Shown: positions 26,014 to 35,053 of the stretch, piece after piece
Position numbering within the stretch: position 1 is the first letter of the stretch
Layout: each line of letters begins with the position of its first letter
Assembly: GCA_910588685.1 (NCBI GenBank)
Contig: CAJUPX010000001.1
Span: 72,367 to 136,366, forward strand
Reading direction: 5' to 3'
Source of the DNA: an uncultured Christensenellaceae bacterium
Lineage (GTDB): Bacteria; Bacillota; Clostridia; Christensenellales; Borkfalkiaceae
Length of the DNA: 64,000 nt
Notes under the pieces: generated by a model
What the model was told of the DNA's origin: nothing
The model's database searches: none
What the model saw: only the letters and a program-made list of their open reading frames with translations
Program-made: the position numbers and the translations under genes

Positions 26014-26428
26014 ATGGATAAAACGCAAATTTTTCAATTTATTTCCGAACAAAAAACGGCGTTTATCGCCTCGGTTAACGGGCAAGGCTACCCCGTAATC
26101 AGAGCGATGCTTGCCCCCCCGTAAAATTGACGGAAATGAAATCTATTTTTCCACTAACACTTCCTCGAATAAAATCAAGCAGTATACGGACAACGACAAG
26201 GCTTGCGTATATTTTTATAAACGCGGAAAATTCAAGTATCAAGGCGTTTCTATTACAGGCGAAATGCAAATCTGTACCGACCAGGCGACAAAAGACGAGA
26301 TTTGGCGTTTCAGCGACAGACTGTTTTATAAACAAGGCGTAACCGACCCCGATTACTGCGTATTGAAATTTAAGGGTAAAACCGCAGAATACTATTGCGA
26401 CTTAAAGACCGAAACAGTAGAGTTATAA
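26014..26428 (+). pseudogene. PNPOx-family protein with frameshift in a C7 tract
   Basis: Reading from 26,014 gives an N-terminal split-barrel start (MDKTQIFQFISEQKTAFIAS), which stops at 26,122 just after a run of seven C (26,114-26,120). With six C the frame would continue as MLAPRKIDGNEIYFSTNTSS to 26,428, giving about 137 residues resembling pyridoxamine 5'-phosphate oxidase-like flavin-binding proteins. So one extra C breaks the gene. It may be a true pseudogene, phase variation or a sequencing error. 25,863-26,013 upstream holds no clear gene, only a short coding-like remnant. Confidence 0.75.
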
Positions 26429-26515
26429 ATATCAAGCGCTTTAACGGTTGAAAAAACTTTTATTTAAGAAAAGCACGGAGCAGAAACACCCGTGCTTTAT
26501 TACTTATATTATACG

Positions 26516-27199
26516 TCACCGAGCGGGCATTTTAAAATCTTTAAGCGCCTTATTCAGATAATCGTTAAAAGGCTTCATAGCTTTGAAAACGTCAACCGAT
26601 TTTTTTAAAAATTCCGCCGCGTCGCATACCTCTTCATCCGACATAAAATACTCTAAATACCAAGATTTATATTTTAAATATTCTGACTGCGGGTGTTCTT
26701 TGTCGTAACCCGCGGGCACGTTTTTCAGCGCCGCGCCTTTTACGGTAAAATATTTTTTAAATTCCGCGTCTGAAATAATTTTATTCCACTCGCCGGGATT
26801 TGCCGCGATATAATCGCGCACCGATTTAGTGGCGTTTGAAAACATATCCGCAAACAATCCTCCGCCTAAAAACGTACCGCCGCCCGGCTTTATCATTAAA
26901 TAATATCCTACCGGAACCGGTAGCTTCCCCATTGCCGAAATATGCGCTCTGAACGACGGATTGTAAGGCGATTTGTCGTGACTGAATCTCGTATCGCGCA
27001 CAAGTTTGAACGTGAGCTCTTTGGGGATATTGTGCAATACGCTTGAATCAAACGTTCCGATACCGTAAATAAGCTCCTGCACAAGCTGTTCAAACTGTTC
27101 CGCAGCTTCTTTATGTTCTTTTTTGTGTTCGTGATACCATTCGCGGTTGTTGTTTTCAGATAGTTCCGCAAGATAATCAAGCAAAATCCGGGTGTTCAT
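26516..27199 (-). CDS. DUF2461 family protein
   Basis: 227 residues. Seen: NNREWYHEHKKEHKEA near the N-terminus (the family's N-R-x-W-F/Y opening), RDTRFSHDKSPYNPSFRAHI in the middle, and GGGTFLGGGLF. These patterns are typical of DUF2461, a widespread bacterial family of unknown biochemical role. Preceded by a ribosome-binding site and located directly downstream of a TetR regulator gene (26 bases), so probably in one transcript with it. Confidence 0.82.
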   Translation of the reverse strand: MNTRILLDYLAELSENNNREWYHEHKKEHKEAAEQFEQLVQELIYGIGTFDSSVLHNIPKELTFKLVRDTRFSHDKSPYNPSFRAHISAMGKLPVPVGYYLMIKPGGGTFLGGGLFADMFSNATKSVRDYIAANPGEWNKIISDAEFKKYFTVKGAALKNVPAGYDKEHPQSEYLKYKSWYLEYFMSDEEVCDAAEFLKKSVDVFKAMKPFNDYLNKALKDFKMPAR

Positions 27200-27225
27200 T
27201 TTATTCTCCTTATATTTTAAATAGA

Positions 27226-27780
27226 TTATTTTTGCGCTTTAACAAACGCATTATATGCTTTTTTAAGTATAGCGGCGCTTTCGCCGTCGGAAATATTTGC
27301 ACCGCCCGTTGCAATCATTGTAGCCACCCCGTGCGTAAACACTATAAGCATTATATAAACTTCTTTTATCTTTTCTTCCGGCAGCAACAGTTTTTCCGCA
27401 AGCTGCCTTGTCGCCTGTTTATCTCCCATCCACTCGTAAATGTCTTCAAAACTGTTCAAACCGTTTATTTTTTGCAAAAACAACAGTTTAAACAGTTTTG
27501 TTTCATATTTAGCAAAAGCCACGTTTGCCCGCGCCATACTCTCCAACGCGCAGTCTTTTTCAACGCGCGAATAGATAAATTCATTATAAAATTTCATAGC
27601 GGCGCCGACAACCGCTTCTTTTAATGCTTCCATATTACTAAAATAACTGTATATCGGCTGAACCGAGCACCCTATTTCATCAGCTATATTTTTAACAACT
27701 ACCTGTTCGTATCCCTTTTCTCTTGCCAGCTTAAAAGCGACATTCAAAATTATTTCTTTTGTTATTCTTTGTTTGGGCAC
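27226..27780 (-). CDS. TetR/AcrR-family regulator
   Basis: 184 residues. The N-terminal HTH (about residues 8-55) reads ILNVAFKLAREKGYEQVVVKNIADEIGCSVQPIYSYFSN, with the TetR hallmark xxYxYFxx. The C-terminal part is a helical ligand-binding domain without clear relatives. The region just upstream has four spaced TTATATA-like half-sites that may be its operator. It may control the divergent acetyltransferase gene and its own operon with DUF2461; effector unknown. Confidence 0.88.
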   Translation of the reverse strand: MPKQRITKEIILNVAFKLAREKGYEQVVVKNIADEIGCSVQPIYSYFSNMEALKEAVVGAAMKFYNEFIYSRVEKDCALESMARANVAFAKYETKLFKLLFLQKINGLNSFEDIYEWMGDKQATRQLAEKLLLPEEKIKEVYIMLIVFTHGVATMIATGGANISDGESAAILKKAYNAFVKAQK

Positions 27781-27792
27781 CGCGTCAACCTC

Positions 27793-27846
27793 TTTATATA
27801 AATTTGTTTATATAACATATATTATATAACAATATTTATATAGTGT
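27793..27846. promoter_or_regulatory. AT-rich operator-like repeats upstream of tetR
   Basis: Four TTATATA half-sites begin at about 27,794, 27,808, 27,822 and 27,836, roughly every 14 bp, and form overlapping inverted repeats. Their position between divergent genes suggests binding by the TetR protein (inference). Confidence 0.45.
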
Positions 27847-27906
27847 CAACAAAATTTTCGCCGTTTATGTTTGATTATTATTTAACGATGTGTTATAATC
27901 GCGGAA

Positions 27907-28329
27907 ATGGAAAATATAGATGATATAAAAATACGTTACGTGCAAAACGAAGATAAATCTTTTTGGTTTACTCTCGATAAACATTTGGATAACTGCGGTT
28001 TTGAAAAGAAAGTCAGAGACAGACAGGGTTACGTCATAATTCAAAACGGTAAACCCGTAGGAATTTTGAGATATAATCTGTTTTGGGATAACACGCCGTT
28101 TTGCACGCTATTATACGTTAAAGAACGCTACCGAAAAAACGGACTCGGAAAAAGGTTAATGAGTTACTGGGAAAAAGAGATGAAATCCGTCGGTTTCCGT
28201 TGGCTTTTGGTTTCCACGCAATCCGATGAAAATGCTCAAAATTTTTACCGAAAAATCGGTTATACCGACTGCGGCAGTTTAGAGGCGCCCGGTCAAGCCG
28301 CAGAAATTTTTTTGAGCAAAAATATATAA
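27907..28329 (+). CDS. GNAT-family N-acetyltransferase
   Basis: 140 residues. Acetyl-CoA-binding motif A is recognisable as LYVKERYRKNGLGKRLMSYWEKE, followed by WLLVSTQSDENAQNFYRKIGYTDCG (motif B). The substrate is unknown. It is divergent from tetR and followed 20 bases later by the DUF4180 gene. Confidence 0.85.
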   Translation: MENIDDIKIRYVQNEDKSFWFTLDKHLDNCGFEKKVRDRQGYVIIQNGKPVGILRYNLFWDNTPFCTLLYVKERYRKNGLGKRLMSYWEKEMKSVGFRWLLVSTQSDENAQNFYRKIGYTDCGSLEAPGQAAEIFLSKNI

Positions 28330-28349
28330 CACAAAAAAGGGTTAATAAA

Positions 28350-28718
28350 ATGCAAATAGAAAAAATCACCCAAAACAATACAGACGTTGCCCGCGTTTCT
28401 TCCGACAGCACCGTTATTTGCGACGTTCAGAGCGCGCTTGATTTAATTATGAGCGTAAAATACCAGACCGGAATTAAAAATATTGCTATTTCAAAGACTT
28501 TAATCACCGATAAATTTTTTGTGTTGAGCAACGGACTTGCAGGAGAAATTTTGCAGAAATTTATTAATTATAAGTTCCGTATCGCGATATACGGCGATTA
28601 TTCTTCATACACCAGCAAACCGCTTAAAGATTTTATTTACGAAAGCAACAAAGGACGCGACGTGTTTTTTACCGATACTTTGGAGCAAGCAGTAGAAAAA
28701 CTGACCGCCGTTAAATAA
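28350..28718 (+). CDS. DUF4180 family protein
   Basis: 122 residues matching DUF4180 by pattern: ICDVQSALDLIMSVKYQTGIKNIAISKTLIT, then LSNGLAGEILQKFINYKFRIAIYGDY, then KDFIYESNKGRDVFF. The family is of unknown function and has a STAS-like alternation of strands and helices in prediction. AGGG lies before the ATG. Two bases separate it from the following GNAT gene, so the three genes form an operon. Confidence 0.82.
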   Translation: MQIEKITQNNTDVARVSSDSTVICDVQSALDLIMSVKYQTGIKNIAISKTLITDKFFVLSNGLAGEILQKFINYKFRIAIYGDYSSYTSKPLKDFIYESNKGRDVFFTDTLEQAVEKLTAVK

Positions 28719-28720
28719 CT

Positions 28721-29713
28721 ATGCCCGGAAATAATTTTAAAAAAATTGAAACGGTACGGTTGAACGGCAGTAATTTTAACATAAACTCCCTCGACAATTT
28801 TATTTTAAATCAGCGCGTGACTGAATGTTGGCGCAGAGCAGGCAATGCGTACAGGCTCTTACCGGTATCGTACACGGAAAACTGGAATTTGTTTGAGCGG
28901 AGAGAAAAAGCGCAGAAAATAATTACGGCATTAAACAGCGGTGCAACGGCGTTTGCGGCAGTTAAAGACAGCGTTATTATCGGGTTTGCGCTTTTGACAA
29001 ACCAACCTTTCGGAAGCGTTAAACAATATCTGGAATTATCGGAGTTTTACGTTTCGGATAAATTTCGCAGGCGCGGAACAGGCAAGCTCCTTTTTGAAAA
29101 AATATGCTGTGAAGCAAAAAAAGCGGGCGCGGCAAAGCTCTATATTTCTGCGCACTCGGCGCGGGAAAGCATAGCGGCGTATATAAAATACGGGTGCAAA
29201 TTCGCCGAAGAACCCGATAAAGAGCATATTGCCGGGGAGCCTTACGATTTACAGCTGGAATACGACTTATCAACGCGCATTTATGAGGTATCGGACAAAT
29301 ATAAATATATAGAATTGCTTTTGCTTGCTGACGAACAGAAAGAAATGGTTGAACGCTATTTGCATAACAGCGTTATGTACGTTATCGACGACTGCGGAGT
29401 TAAGGGCGAAATAACCGTATCGGACGCGGGCAACGGCGTCCTGGAAATAAAAAACCTGGCCGTAATGCCGCAACACCAACGGTGCGGTTACGGAAAAAAG
29501 CTTGTGGACTTTATCTGCGAAAAATATAAAGGTCAATTTTCCGTTATACAGGCGGGCACGGGCGACAGTCCTTTAACTATTCCCTTCTATAAAAAATGCG
29601 GGTTTACGCCGTCGCATACCGTAAAAGACTTTTTTACAAAAAACTACGACCGTCCCATTTTTGAAGCGGGCAAACAGCTTATAGATATGGTGTACTTAAC
29701 CAAAAATTTATAA
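28721..29713 (+). CDS. Double GNAT acetyltransferase fusion
   Basis: 330 residues made of two GNAT domains. The first (about 45-185) has LSEFYVSDKFRRRGTGKLLFEKICCEAK and IAAYIKYGCKFAEE. The second (about 190-325) has IKNLAVMPQHQRCGYGKKLVDFICEKY and TIPFYKKCGFTPS. Both have plausible acetyl-CoA loops, so both may be active. The N-terminal 40 residues look like a separate extension. The second domain resembles stand-alone acetyltransferases, suggesting gene fusion. Last gene of the three-gene cluster. Confidence 0.85.
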   Translation: MPGNNFKKIETVRLNGSNFNINSLDNFILNQRVTECWRRAGNAYRLLPVSYTENWNLFERREKAQKIITALNSGATAFAAVKDSVIIGFALLTNQPFGSVKQYLELSEFYVSDKFRRRGTGKLLFEKICCEAKKAGAAKLYISAHSARESIAAYIKYGCKFAEEPDKEHIAGEPYDLQLEYDLSTRIYEVSDKYKYIELLLLADEQKEMVERYLHNSVMYVIDDCGVKGEITVSDAGNGVLEIKNLAVMPQHQRCGYGKKLVDFICEKYKGQFSVIQAGTGDSPLTIPFYKKCGFTPSHTVKDFFTKNYDRPIFEAGKQLIDMVYLTKNL

Positions 29714-29829
29714 AGGATAAAATTGCCTTTAAACGCATTTTCAGACAAAAAGTTTTTTATATAAGAGTATTGCATTTTTAAATTTTAAATGATATAATCT
29801 AAACATATTAAAAAATAACACGAGGGATT

Positions 29830-30762
29830 ATGAACAAAAAATTTGCACAGTTTTTTACCGATCTCGGTATGACAGTTGAAAAAAACAATGCTTACGGCAT
29901 TGTTAAGGGCTATGAAACTAACGCGTCGATTTCCATATTCGACAACGTCTCGCCTTATAAAATGCATATTTCGTTTTATGCGACGGACGACGGAAAACGC
30001 AATATCGAAACGACTTTGCACGGACTTGCACTCAAATCGTTTAATTTCCAGTTTACGCAATACGGAATTATGTTGGGTTTCAATGCAATAACGGTTAACA
30101 AGCTGCTTGCAACTATGTCGGAAACGCTTGATAAAGTATACGCCGTTCTTGCCGAGAACGGCGCAACGGGCAGCAATTGTTGCCCCATTTGCGGAAAACC
30201 GCTTGACCCCTCCTCTTCACGGAAATGCAACATAAACGGATTTACCGTAACAATAGAAAACGACTGCGTAAATTCTCTGAACGAGGCAATCAACGCTGAA
30301 AACCAGCAGTTCGACAATGCTCCGAACAACTATTTAAAGGGCTTTGCCGGCGCGCTTATCGGCGGACTTGCAGGCGCTGCGCTTACGGTAATTTTATATT
30401 TAGTCGGCTACGTTTCCTCTATCTGCGCAATCGTCGCCGTAGTTCTCGGCGCGTTCCTGTATGAAAAGTTTCAAGGCAAACCCAACAAAATGATGATTGT
30501 TATAGTTACCGCAACAACGCTTGTATGTATGGTGGCGTCGATATTCGGCACGTACATAGTAGCGGCGGGCGCGGCGGCTAAGGAAGTAGGCTTGCACGCA
30601 AACGGCTTCCAAGCGTTTGAGCTCTGTATGGGAGATTCCGCATTTAAAAGCGCGTTCTTCACCGACCTCGCTCTTGTGCTTGTATACTCGGCAATAGGTA
30701 TCGGCGTGGAAATTTATATGCTAATGAAAAAGATACAGCGCAAAAAAACAATTCAGTTTTAA
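29830..30762 (+). CDS. Hypothetical membrane protein with zinc-ribbon motif
   Basis: 310 residues, not recognised. A soluble N-terminal region of about 115 residues is followed by a Cys cluster (NCCPICGKPLDPSSSRKC, zinc-ribbon-like), a linker, and then about four transmembrane helices (residues ~180-300). The helices near GFAGALIGGLAGAALTVILY are glycine-rich. GAGG precedes the ATG. It stands alone, with a strong terminator directly behind. Confidence 0.7.
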   Translation: MNKKFAQFFTDLGMTVEKNNAYGIVKGYETNASISIFDNVSPYKMHISFYATDDGKRNIETTLHGLALKSFNFQFTQYGIMLGFNAITVNKLLATMSETLDKVYAVLAENGATGSNCCPICGKPLDPSSSRKCNINGFTVTIENDCVNSLNEAINAENQQFDNAPNNYLKGFAGALIGGLAGAALTVILYLVGYVSSICAIVAVVLGAFLYEKFQGKPNKMMIVIVTATTLVCMVASIFGTYIVAAGAAAKEVGLHANGFQAFELCMGDSAFKSAFFTDLALVLVYSAIGIGVEIYMLMKKIQRKKTIQF

Positions 30763-30766
30763 AAAT

Positions 30767-30801
30767 AAAGCCCCCGACGGCAAAATGTCGGGGGCTTTTT
30801 T
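30767..30801 (+). terminator. Intrinsic terminator
   Basis: Stem AAAGCCCCCGAC / GTCGGGGGCTTT, eight-base loop, then a T-run; directly after the membrane protein gene. Confidence 0.9.
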
Positions 30802-30908
30802 AAGTAGCTTGAACGGCTACTCTGTTTTTCCGGAAATTTACAAAAAAACCGTTGACTGAAAACGCATAGGCAATTACAATGACGGTATAAAAACCCGAGG
30901 ACGAAAAA

Positions 30909-31934
30909 ATGAAAGACAAAAAATCGTTCGGACTGTTTATAGCCGAAAAACGCAAAGAAAAAAACCTGACGCAGGCCGAGCTGGCGCAAATGCTGTTTGT
31001 AACCAAAACCGCAGTTTCAAAATGGGAGCGCGGCGTAACGTATCCTGATATAACGCTTATTTCCGATATATGCTCCGTTCTGGACGTGGGCGAACACGAG
31101 CTGATAACAGAAGGAAATAACGGAGAATATCGCAAAATACAGGCGGACGCAAAAAAATACAGATGCGTTTCAAATACATATTTTTACGGATTTTGCGGCG
31201 CGTACGCCGTTGCGCTTTTGGTCTGCTTTATTTGCAACCTTGCCGTAAACAAAACGCTAAGCTGGTTTTTTATAGTTTTGACGTCGGTATTAACGGCTTT
31301 TACTCTGTTCCCCTCCGCTACCCGGTTCGTAAATAAATACAGGCTTTTAACCGTGGTTGCAAGCTTTGCCTCCGCGCTTACGCTGCTGCTTTTGACCTGT
31401 TGCATATATACAGGCGGAAGTTGGTTTTTTATAGCGTTCGTTTCGGTTATTTTCGGGCTCGTCTGCGTGTTTTTACCAGTATTTATAGGCATATACAACG
31501 TACCGCGCGCCGTAAAAAGGCACGCGCCCGCAATATGCGCCGCAACCGATTTATTTCTGCTGTTTATTGTTCTTACAGCCTGCCTCTACTCCAGCCCGCA
31601 AGACCTCGGGAAAGCGGTGTTAATAAGCCTGTACGGCTTTGTTCCCGTTGCGGTATGCGTTGTTATAATAAGTTACGTAAAAATTAACGCTTATTACAAA
31701 AGCGCGGCAAGTATAGCCGTTTTAGGAGTATTTTCGTTTTTTGCCGACCGCGTGGCAAACGGGCTGTTTAACGGCGAATATGCTACAAGCATAGACTTTT
31801 GGGACTGGAGCGCAAAAAACATCAACGGAAACGTGCAGGCTATTATTTTATTTGCGTTTTTATTCGCGGCAACCGTACTCGCGTTTATAGGTATTTATAA
31901 AACGGTTAAGACAAAGCGCGAAAACAAGGAATAA
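30909..31934 (+). CDS. XRE regulator fused to a membrane domain
   Basis: 341 residues. Residues about 8-65 form an XRE HTH (LTQAELAQMLFVTKTAVSKWERGVTYPD). After a short linker come about eight transmembrane helices (from ~85 to ~330). Such HTH-membrane fusions are common in clostridia and are thought to sense envelope or membrane signals; the target here is unknown. GAGG site six bases before the ATG. Confidence 0.85.
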   Translation: MKDKKSFGLFIAEKRKEKNLTQAELAQMLFVTKTAVSKWERGVTYPDITLISDICSVLDVGEHELITEGNNGEYRKIQADAKKYRCVSNTYFYGFCGAYAVALLVCFICNLAVNKTLSWFFIVLTSVLTAFTLFPSATRFVNKYRLLTVVASFASALTLLLLTCCIYTGGSWFFIAFVSVIFGLVCVFLPVFIGIYNVPRAVKRHAPAICAATDLFLLFIVLTACLYSSPQDLGKAVLISLYGFVPVAVCVVIISYVKINAYYKSAASIAVLGVFSFFADRVANGLFNGEYATSIDFWDWSAKNINGNVQAIILFAFLFAATVLAFIGIYKTVKTKRENKE

Positions 31935-31935
31935 G

Positions 31936-32085
31936 ATATTGCATACTAAAAACGCGCAGATACGAACAGAAGAAGTTAGTAAAAACTCAGAGAAGCAAGA
32001 CAAGAAAAACAAGCGCCGACCGAAGCGATTTTACATAGACGTAAATGAGCAAGGCGGCGCGAAGTTTGACGCTGTATTGCGCAGC
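31936..32085. repeat. Intergenic repeat related to 8117-8300
   Basis: This gene-free stretch has ATTGCATACTAAAAACGCG, then ACTCAGAGAAGCAAG and GACGTAAATGAG, in the same order as similar text in the purH-purD spacer. Conservation is imperfect (indels). The repeat does not appear to code. Confidence 0.55.
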
Positions 32086-32103
32086 TTATATGAGTTTTTT
32101 TAA

Positions 32104-32967
32104 TTATCTTTCTTTTGCGTGGAAAATAAGCCCTACAGTCCCCGGTCCGCAGTGCGAGCCGATAACCGGTCCGACGGGCTGTAAAACCACGTCAAGATTG
32201 CCGAACTCTTTTTTAATACTCTCAACAAATTCGGCGGCAGTTTTTTCGCAGTCGGCGTGCAATACGAACACCTTGTATTTATCAAGCTCGCTGCCCTTGG
32301 CTTTCATATAATCGCGCAGGGTTGCAAGCGCCTTTTTAAAGCCCTTTACCTTGTTGATATTGAGTATTTTACCCTCTTCGTTGAAGTACAGTATGGGTTT
32401 AATCCCCAAAAGGTTGCCCATTACCTTTGACACGCCCGAAACTCTTCCGCCCCTGTAAAGATATGTTAAGTCGTCAACAACGAAGTACGTTGCCGTATGG
32501 GGAATGAGCTCGTCAAGGTATGCGTCAAGCTCGTCCATAGTTGTGCCGTCCCTGTATTTGAGCGCGGCGTAGTACGTTACAAAGCCGCTGCCGAGCGATA
32601 TGGTTTTTGAGTCCTTAAAGCGTATTTCACGGTCGGGATACTGTTCTTTGAGCTTTGCAATAGCAGACTTCATTGCGCCGAACGTACCGCTCATCTGGTG
32701 AGAAAACGTTACGTAATAAATATCCTCGCCGCGCTTTAAAACGGGCTCGAAATATTCGAGATAGTCCATTTCGTTGAGAGCGGACGTTTTGGGCGTTGCG
32801 CCTTTTTTCATTTTGTCGAAAAACGCGTTAAAATCGGTATTTTCGCCCATATCGTAATAATACTCCGTGTCTCCCACGGTATAGGGCATACGGATTAAGT
32901 TAAGACCGAGCTCTTTTACCGTTGTGTGCCAGAGTTCGCAGTTGGAATCGCAAAATAATTGATACAT
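32104..32967 (-). CDS. DegV family (fatty-acid-binding) protein
   Basis: 287 residues with DegV features: N-terminal CDSNCELWHTTVKELGL (DSxxDL-like), KKGATPKTSALNEMDY, VTFSHQMSGTFGAMKSA, and the lipid-site region DDLTYLYRGGRVSGVSKVMGNLLGIKPIL. Such proteins (FakB type) bind a fatty acid for phosphorylation by FakA. It neighbours fabZ and fabK (15 bases), consistent with a lipid theme. Confidence 0.9.
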   Translation of the reverse strand: MYQLFCDSNCELWHTTVKELGLNLIRMPYTVGDTEYYYDMGENTDFNAFFDKMKKGATPKTSALNEMDYLEYFEPVLKRGEDIYYVTFSHQMSGTFGAMKSAIAKLKEQYPDREIRFKDSKTISLGSGFVTYYAALKYRDGTTMDELDAYLDELIPHTATYFVVDDLTYLYRGGRVSGVSKVMGNLLGIKPILYFNEEGKILNINKVKGFKKALATLRDYMKAKGSELDKYKVFVLHADCEKTAAEFVESIKKEFGNLDVVLQPVGPVIGSHCGPGTVGLIFHAKER

Positions 32968-32982
32968 AAATTAAATCCTTTT

Positions 32983-33402
32983 TTATTTTTTATCTAATAA
33001 AGCGAAAGAAAAATCCCCGCTCATACACAGTTTTCCGTTTACCCTGCCCTCGGCTCTTATAAAATGTACAGGTCCCATAGAACGCACGTGCGCACAGGTA
33101 AATTCGGCGGTGTCGCCCGGTTTTACCGGATTTTTAAATTTTACGTTGTTCATACCCGCGTACAGAGTTACTTTGCCCTTAACGCAGTCCGCCATAAGCA
33201 TACAGGAAGACTGCGCCGCCATTTCGCAAAGTATTACGCCGGGAACAACTGGCATACCGGGGAAATGCCCCTGTAAAAAGAACTCGTCGCCGCGCACGGT
33301 GTAAAATCCGGTTACGGTACCGTCGTCGTTTTTTACTATATCGTCAACAAGCAGCATAGGCTCACGGTGCGGCAAAACGCTTTTTATCTCGTCCTTAGTC
33401 AT
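32983..33402 (-). CDS. fabZ: 3-hydroxyacyl-ACP dehydratase
   Basis: 139 residues with the hot-dog fold landmarks LPHREPMLLVDDI and GHFPGMPVVPGVILCEMAAQ; the histidine in GHFP and glutamate in CEMAAQ are the catalytic pair. It dehydrates 3-hydroxyacyl-ACP in fatty acid elongation. One base separates it from fabK, so the two are co-transcribed. Confidence 0.93.
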   Translation of the reverse strand: MTKDEIKSVLPHREPMLLVDDIVKNDDGTVTGFYTVRGDEFFLQGHFPGMPVVPGVILCEMAAQSSCMLMADCVKGKVTLYAGMNNVKFKNPVKPGDTAEFTCAHVRSMGPVHFIRAEGRVNGKLCMSGDFSFALLDKK

Positions 33403-33403
33403 A

Positions 33404-34351
33404 TCACACCAGCCTGTCCGATGCGGCTTTTAGTAATTTTTCCGCGCCCGAAACCACGTCCTCTATTATCTGCTTGCAGGTCTGCTCCTCTTTAACAAGC
33501 CCCGCAACGGAACCGCATAAAAACGAGCCTTTATCGAGGTCGCCCTCCACTACCGCGCGGCGCAGCGCGCCGCTGCCGAATTCGGCAAGCTTTTCGTCGG
33601 TTATTTCGGGATTTTTTTCAAGCTCGGAATACTCGCGCGCAAAAGCCGTTTTAAGCGCTCGGACGGGATGTCCGCTGCGCCTGCCGCTGACCATTGTGCC
33701 TGTGTCGCCCGCCTTTAATACCTTTTGTTTATAGTTGGGGTGAATTTTACACTCCTTGGCAACTAAAAAGCGCGTACCCATCTGCACGCCATCCGCGCCA
33801 AGCATAAGCGCAGCCGCAAGACCTCTGCCGTCTGCTATTCCGCCCGCCGCTATAACGGGTATATCCACGCTGTCTGCAACCTGGGGTACGAGCGGCATAG
33901 TGTTTGCCTCGCCTATATGTCCGCCAGACTCGCCGCCCTCGGCTACAACCGCGGTAGCGCCGCGCTTTGCAACCATCTGGGCAAGCGCAACCGATGCAAC
34001 TACCGGAATAACCTTAACGCCCGCGGCAAGCCATTTTTTCATATACACAAGCGGATTGCCCGCGCCTGTAGTGACAACGGGAACACGCTCGGAAATTATA
34101 ACTTCTGACACCTCTTCAACGTACGGACTCATAAGCATTACGTTTACGCCGAAAGGCTTGTCCGTAAGCGTTCGCAGCTTTTTAATTTCCGCTCGCAAAC
34201 TCTCGCCGTCCATATTCATAGCGGCTATTATTCCGAGCCCGCCCGCCTCTGAAACGGCGGCGGCGAGCTCCGCTTCGGCAACCCACGCCATTCCGCCCTG
34301 AAAAACGGGATAGCGTATGCCGAGTATTTTACAAATCCGTGAATTAATCAT
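33404..34351 (-). CDS. fabK: Enoyl-ACP reductase II
   Basis: 315 residues, FMN-dependent TIM barrel of the FabK/nitronate monooxygenase group. Seen: YPVFQGGMAWVAEAELAAAVSEAGGLGII, VVAEGGESGGHIG, VIAAGGIADGRGLAAALMLGADGVQMGTRF. Context with fabZ favours FabK (last reduction step of fatty acid elongation) over nitronate monooxygenase. The rest of the fab cluster is not in the window, unusual for clostridia. Confidence 0.9.
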   Translation of the reverse strand: MINSRICKILGIRYPVFQGGMAWVAEAELAAAVSEAGGLGIIAAMNMDGESLRAEIKKLRTLTDKPFGVNVMLMSPYVEEVSEVIISERVPVVTTGAGNPLVYMKKWLAAGVKVIPVVASVALAQMVAKRGATAVVAEGGESGGHIGEANTMPLVPQVADSVDIPVIAAGGIADGRGLAAALMLGADGVQMGTRFLVAKECKIHPNYKQKVLKAGDTGTMVSGRRSGHPVRALKTAFAREYSELEKNPEITDEKLAEFGSGALRRAVVEGDLDKGSFLCGSVAGLVKEEQTCKQIIEDVVSGAEKLLKAASDRLV

Positions 34352-34387
34352 ATGTTAATTTTATATTACAATCGGGATTTTGTCAAG

Positions 34388-35038
34388 TCAACTTTTGTGA
34401 ATTATTTTGTTTGCGCCCTTAAATATGCAGTTTTCAGGCACGCCGCCGCGCACAAAGGACGCAGGATAGACGACGGCGTTCGCGCCTATAAGCGTTCCCG
34501 GCGCAAGCACGCTGTTGCAACCGATTTCCGCACGGTCGCCGAGCACCGAGCCGAGCTTTTTCAAGCCGGTGTCCGTTTTCTGCCCGCCGCACGTTACAAA
34601 AACGCTGCTTTTATCGGCTTTGACGTTGGATAAAACGACGCCCGCGCCGAGGTGGGCTTTATAACCTAAAATACTGTCGCCCACGTAGTTGAAATGCGGA
34701 ACCTGAACGCCGTTGAAAAGTATTGCGTTTTTGATTTCCGAAGAATTTCCCACAACACAGTTTTCGCCTATCAGGGCTTTGCCGCGTATAAATGCACAGT
34801 GGCGTATCTGCGCGCCCGCGCATATTATGCACGGCGGTAAAATTAGCGCGGACGGACATACCTCCGCCGTTTTATGAATAAACACTCCGGCTTGCGGAGT
34901 GCAGTATTCGTTAGTATCCAGATTTTCGGACAAGCTTGTTACAATTTCACCGATATGCGGGATTGCCTGCCATATATGCTTGAACAAGCGCAATTTGCCG
35001 CCTGCCGTAGTTTGGGAATAATCGAGCTTTAACTGCAT
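34388..35038 (-). CDS. Left-handed beta-helix protein (sugar nucleotidyl/acyltransferase-like)
   Basis: 216 residues. The middle (about 50-205) shows hexapeptide-repeat periodicity (for example IHKTAEVCPSALILPPCIICAGAQIRHCAFIRGKALIG), predicting a left-handed beta helix, as in the C-terminal part of GlmU-like pyrophosphorylases. The N-terminal nucleotidyltransferase domain is absent, so it is a stand-alone helix. Often annotated UDP-GlcNAc pyrophosphorylase-related. Substrate unknown. Confidence 0.7.
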   Translation of the reverse strand: MQLKLDYSQTTAGGKLRLFKHIWQAIPHIGEIVTSLSENLDTNEYCTPQAGVFIHKTAEVCPSALILPPCIICAGAQIRHCAFIRGKALIGENCVVGNSSEIKNAILFNGVQVPHFNYVGDSILGYKAHLGAGVVLSNVKADKSSVFVTCGGQKTDTGLKKLGSVLGDRAEIGCNSVLAPGTLIGANAVVYPASFVRGGVPENCIFKGANKIIHKS

Positions 35039-35053
35039 AATTACAGTATATGT

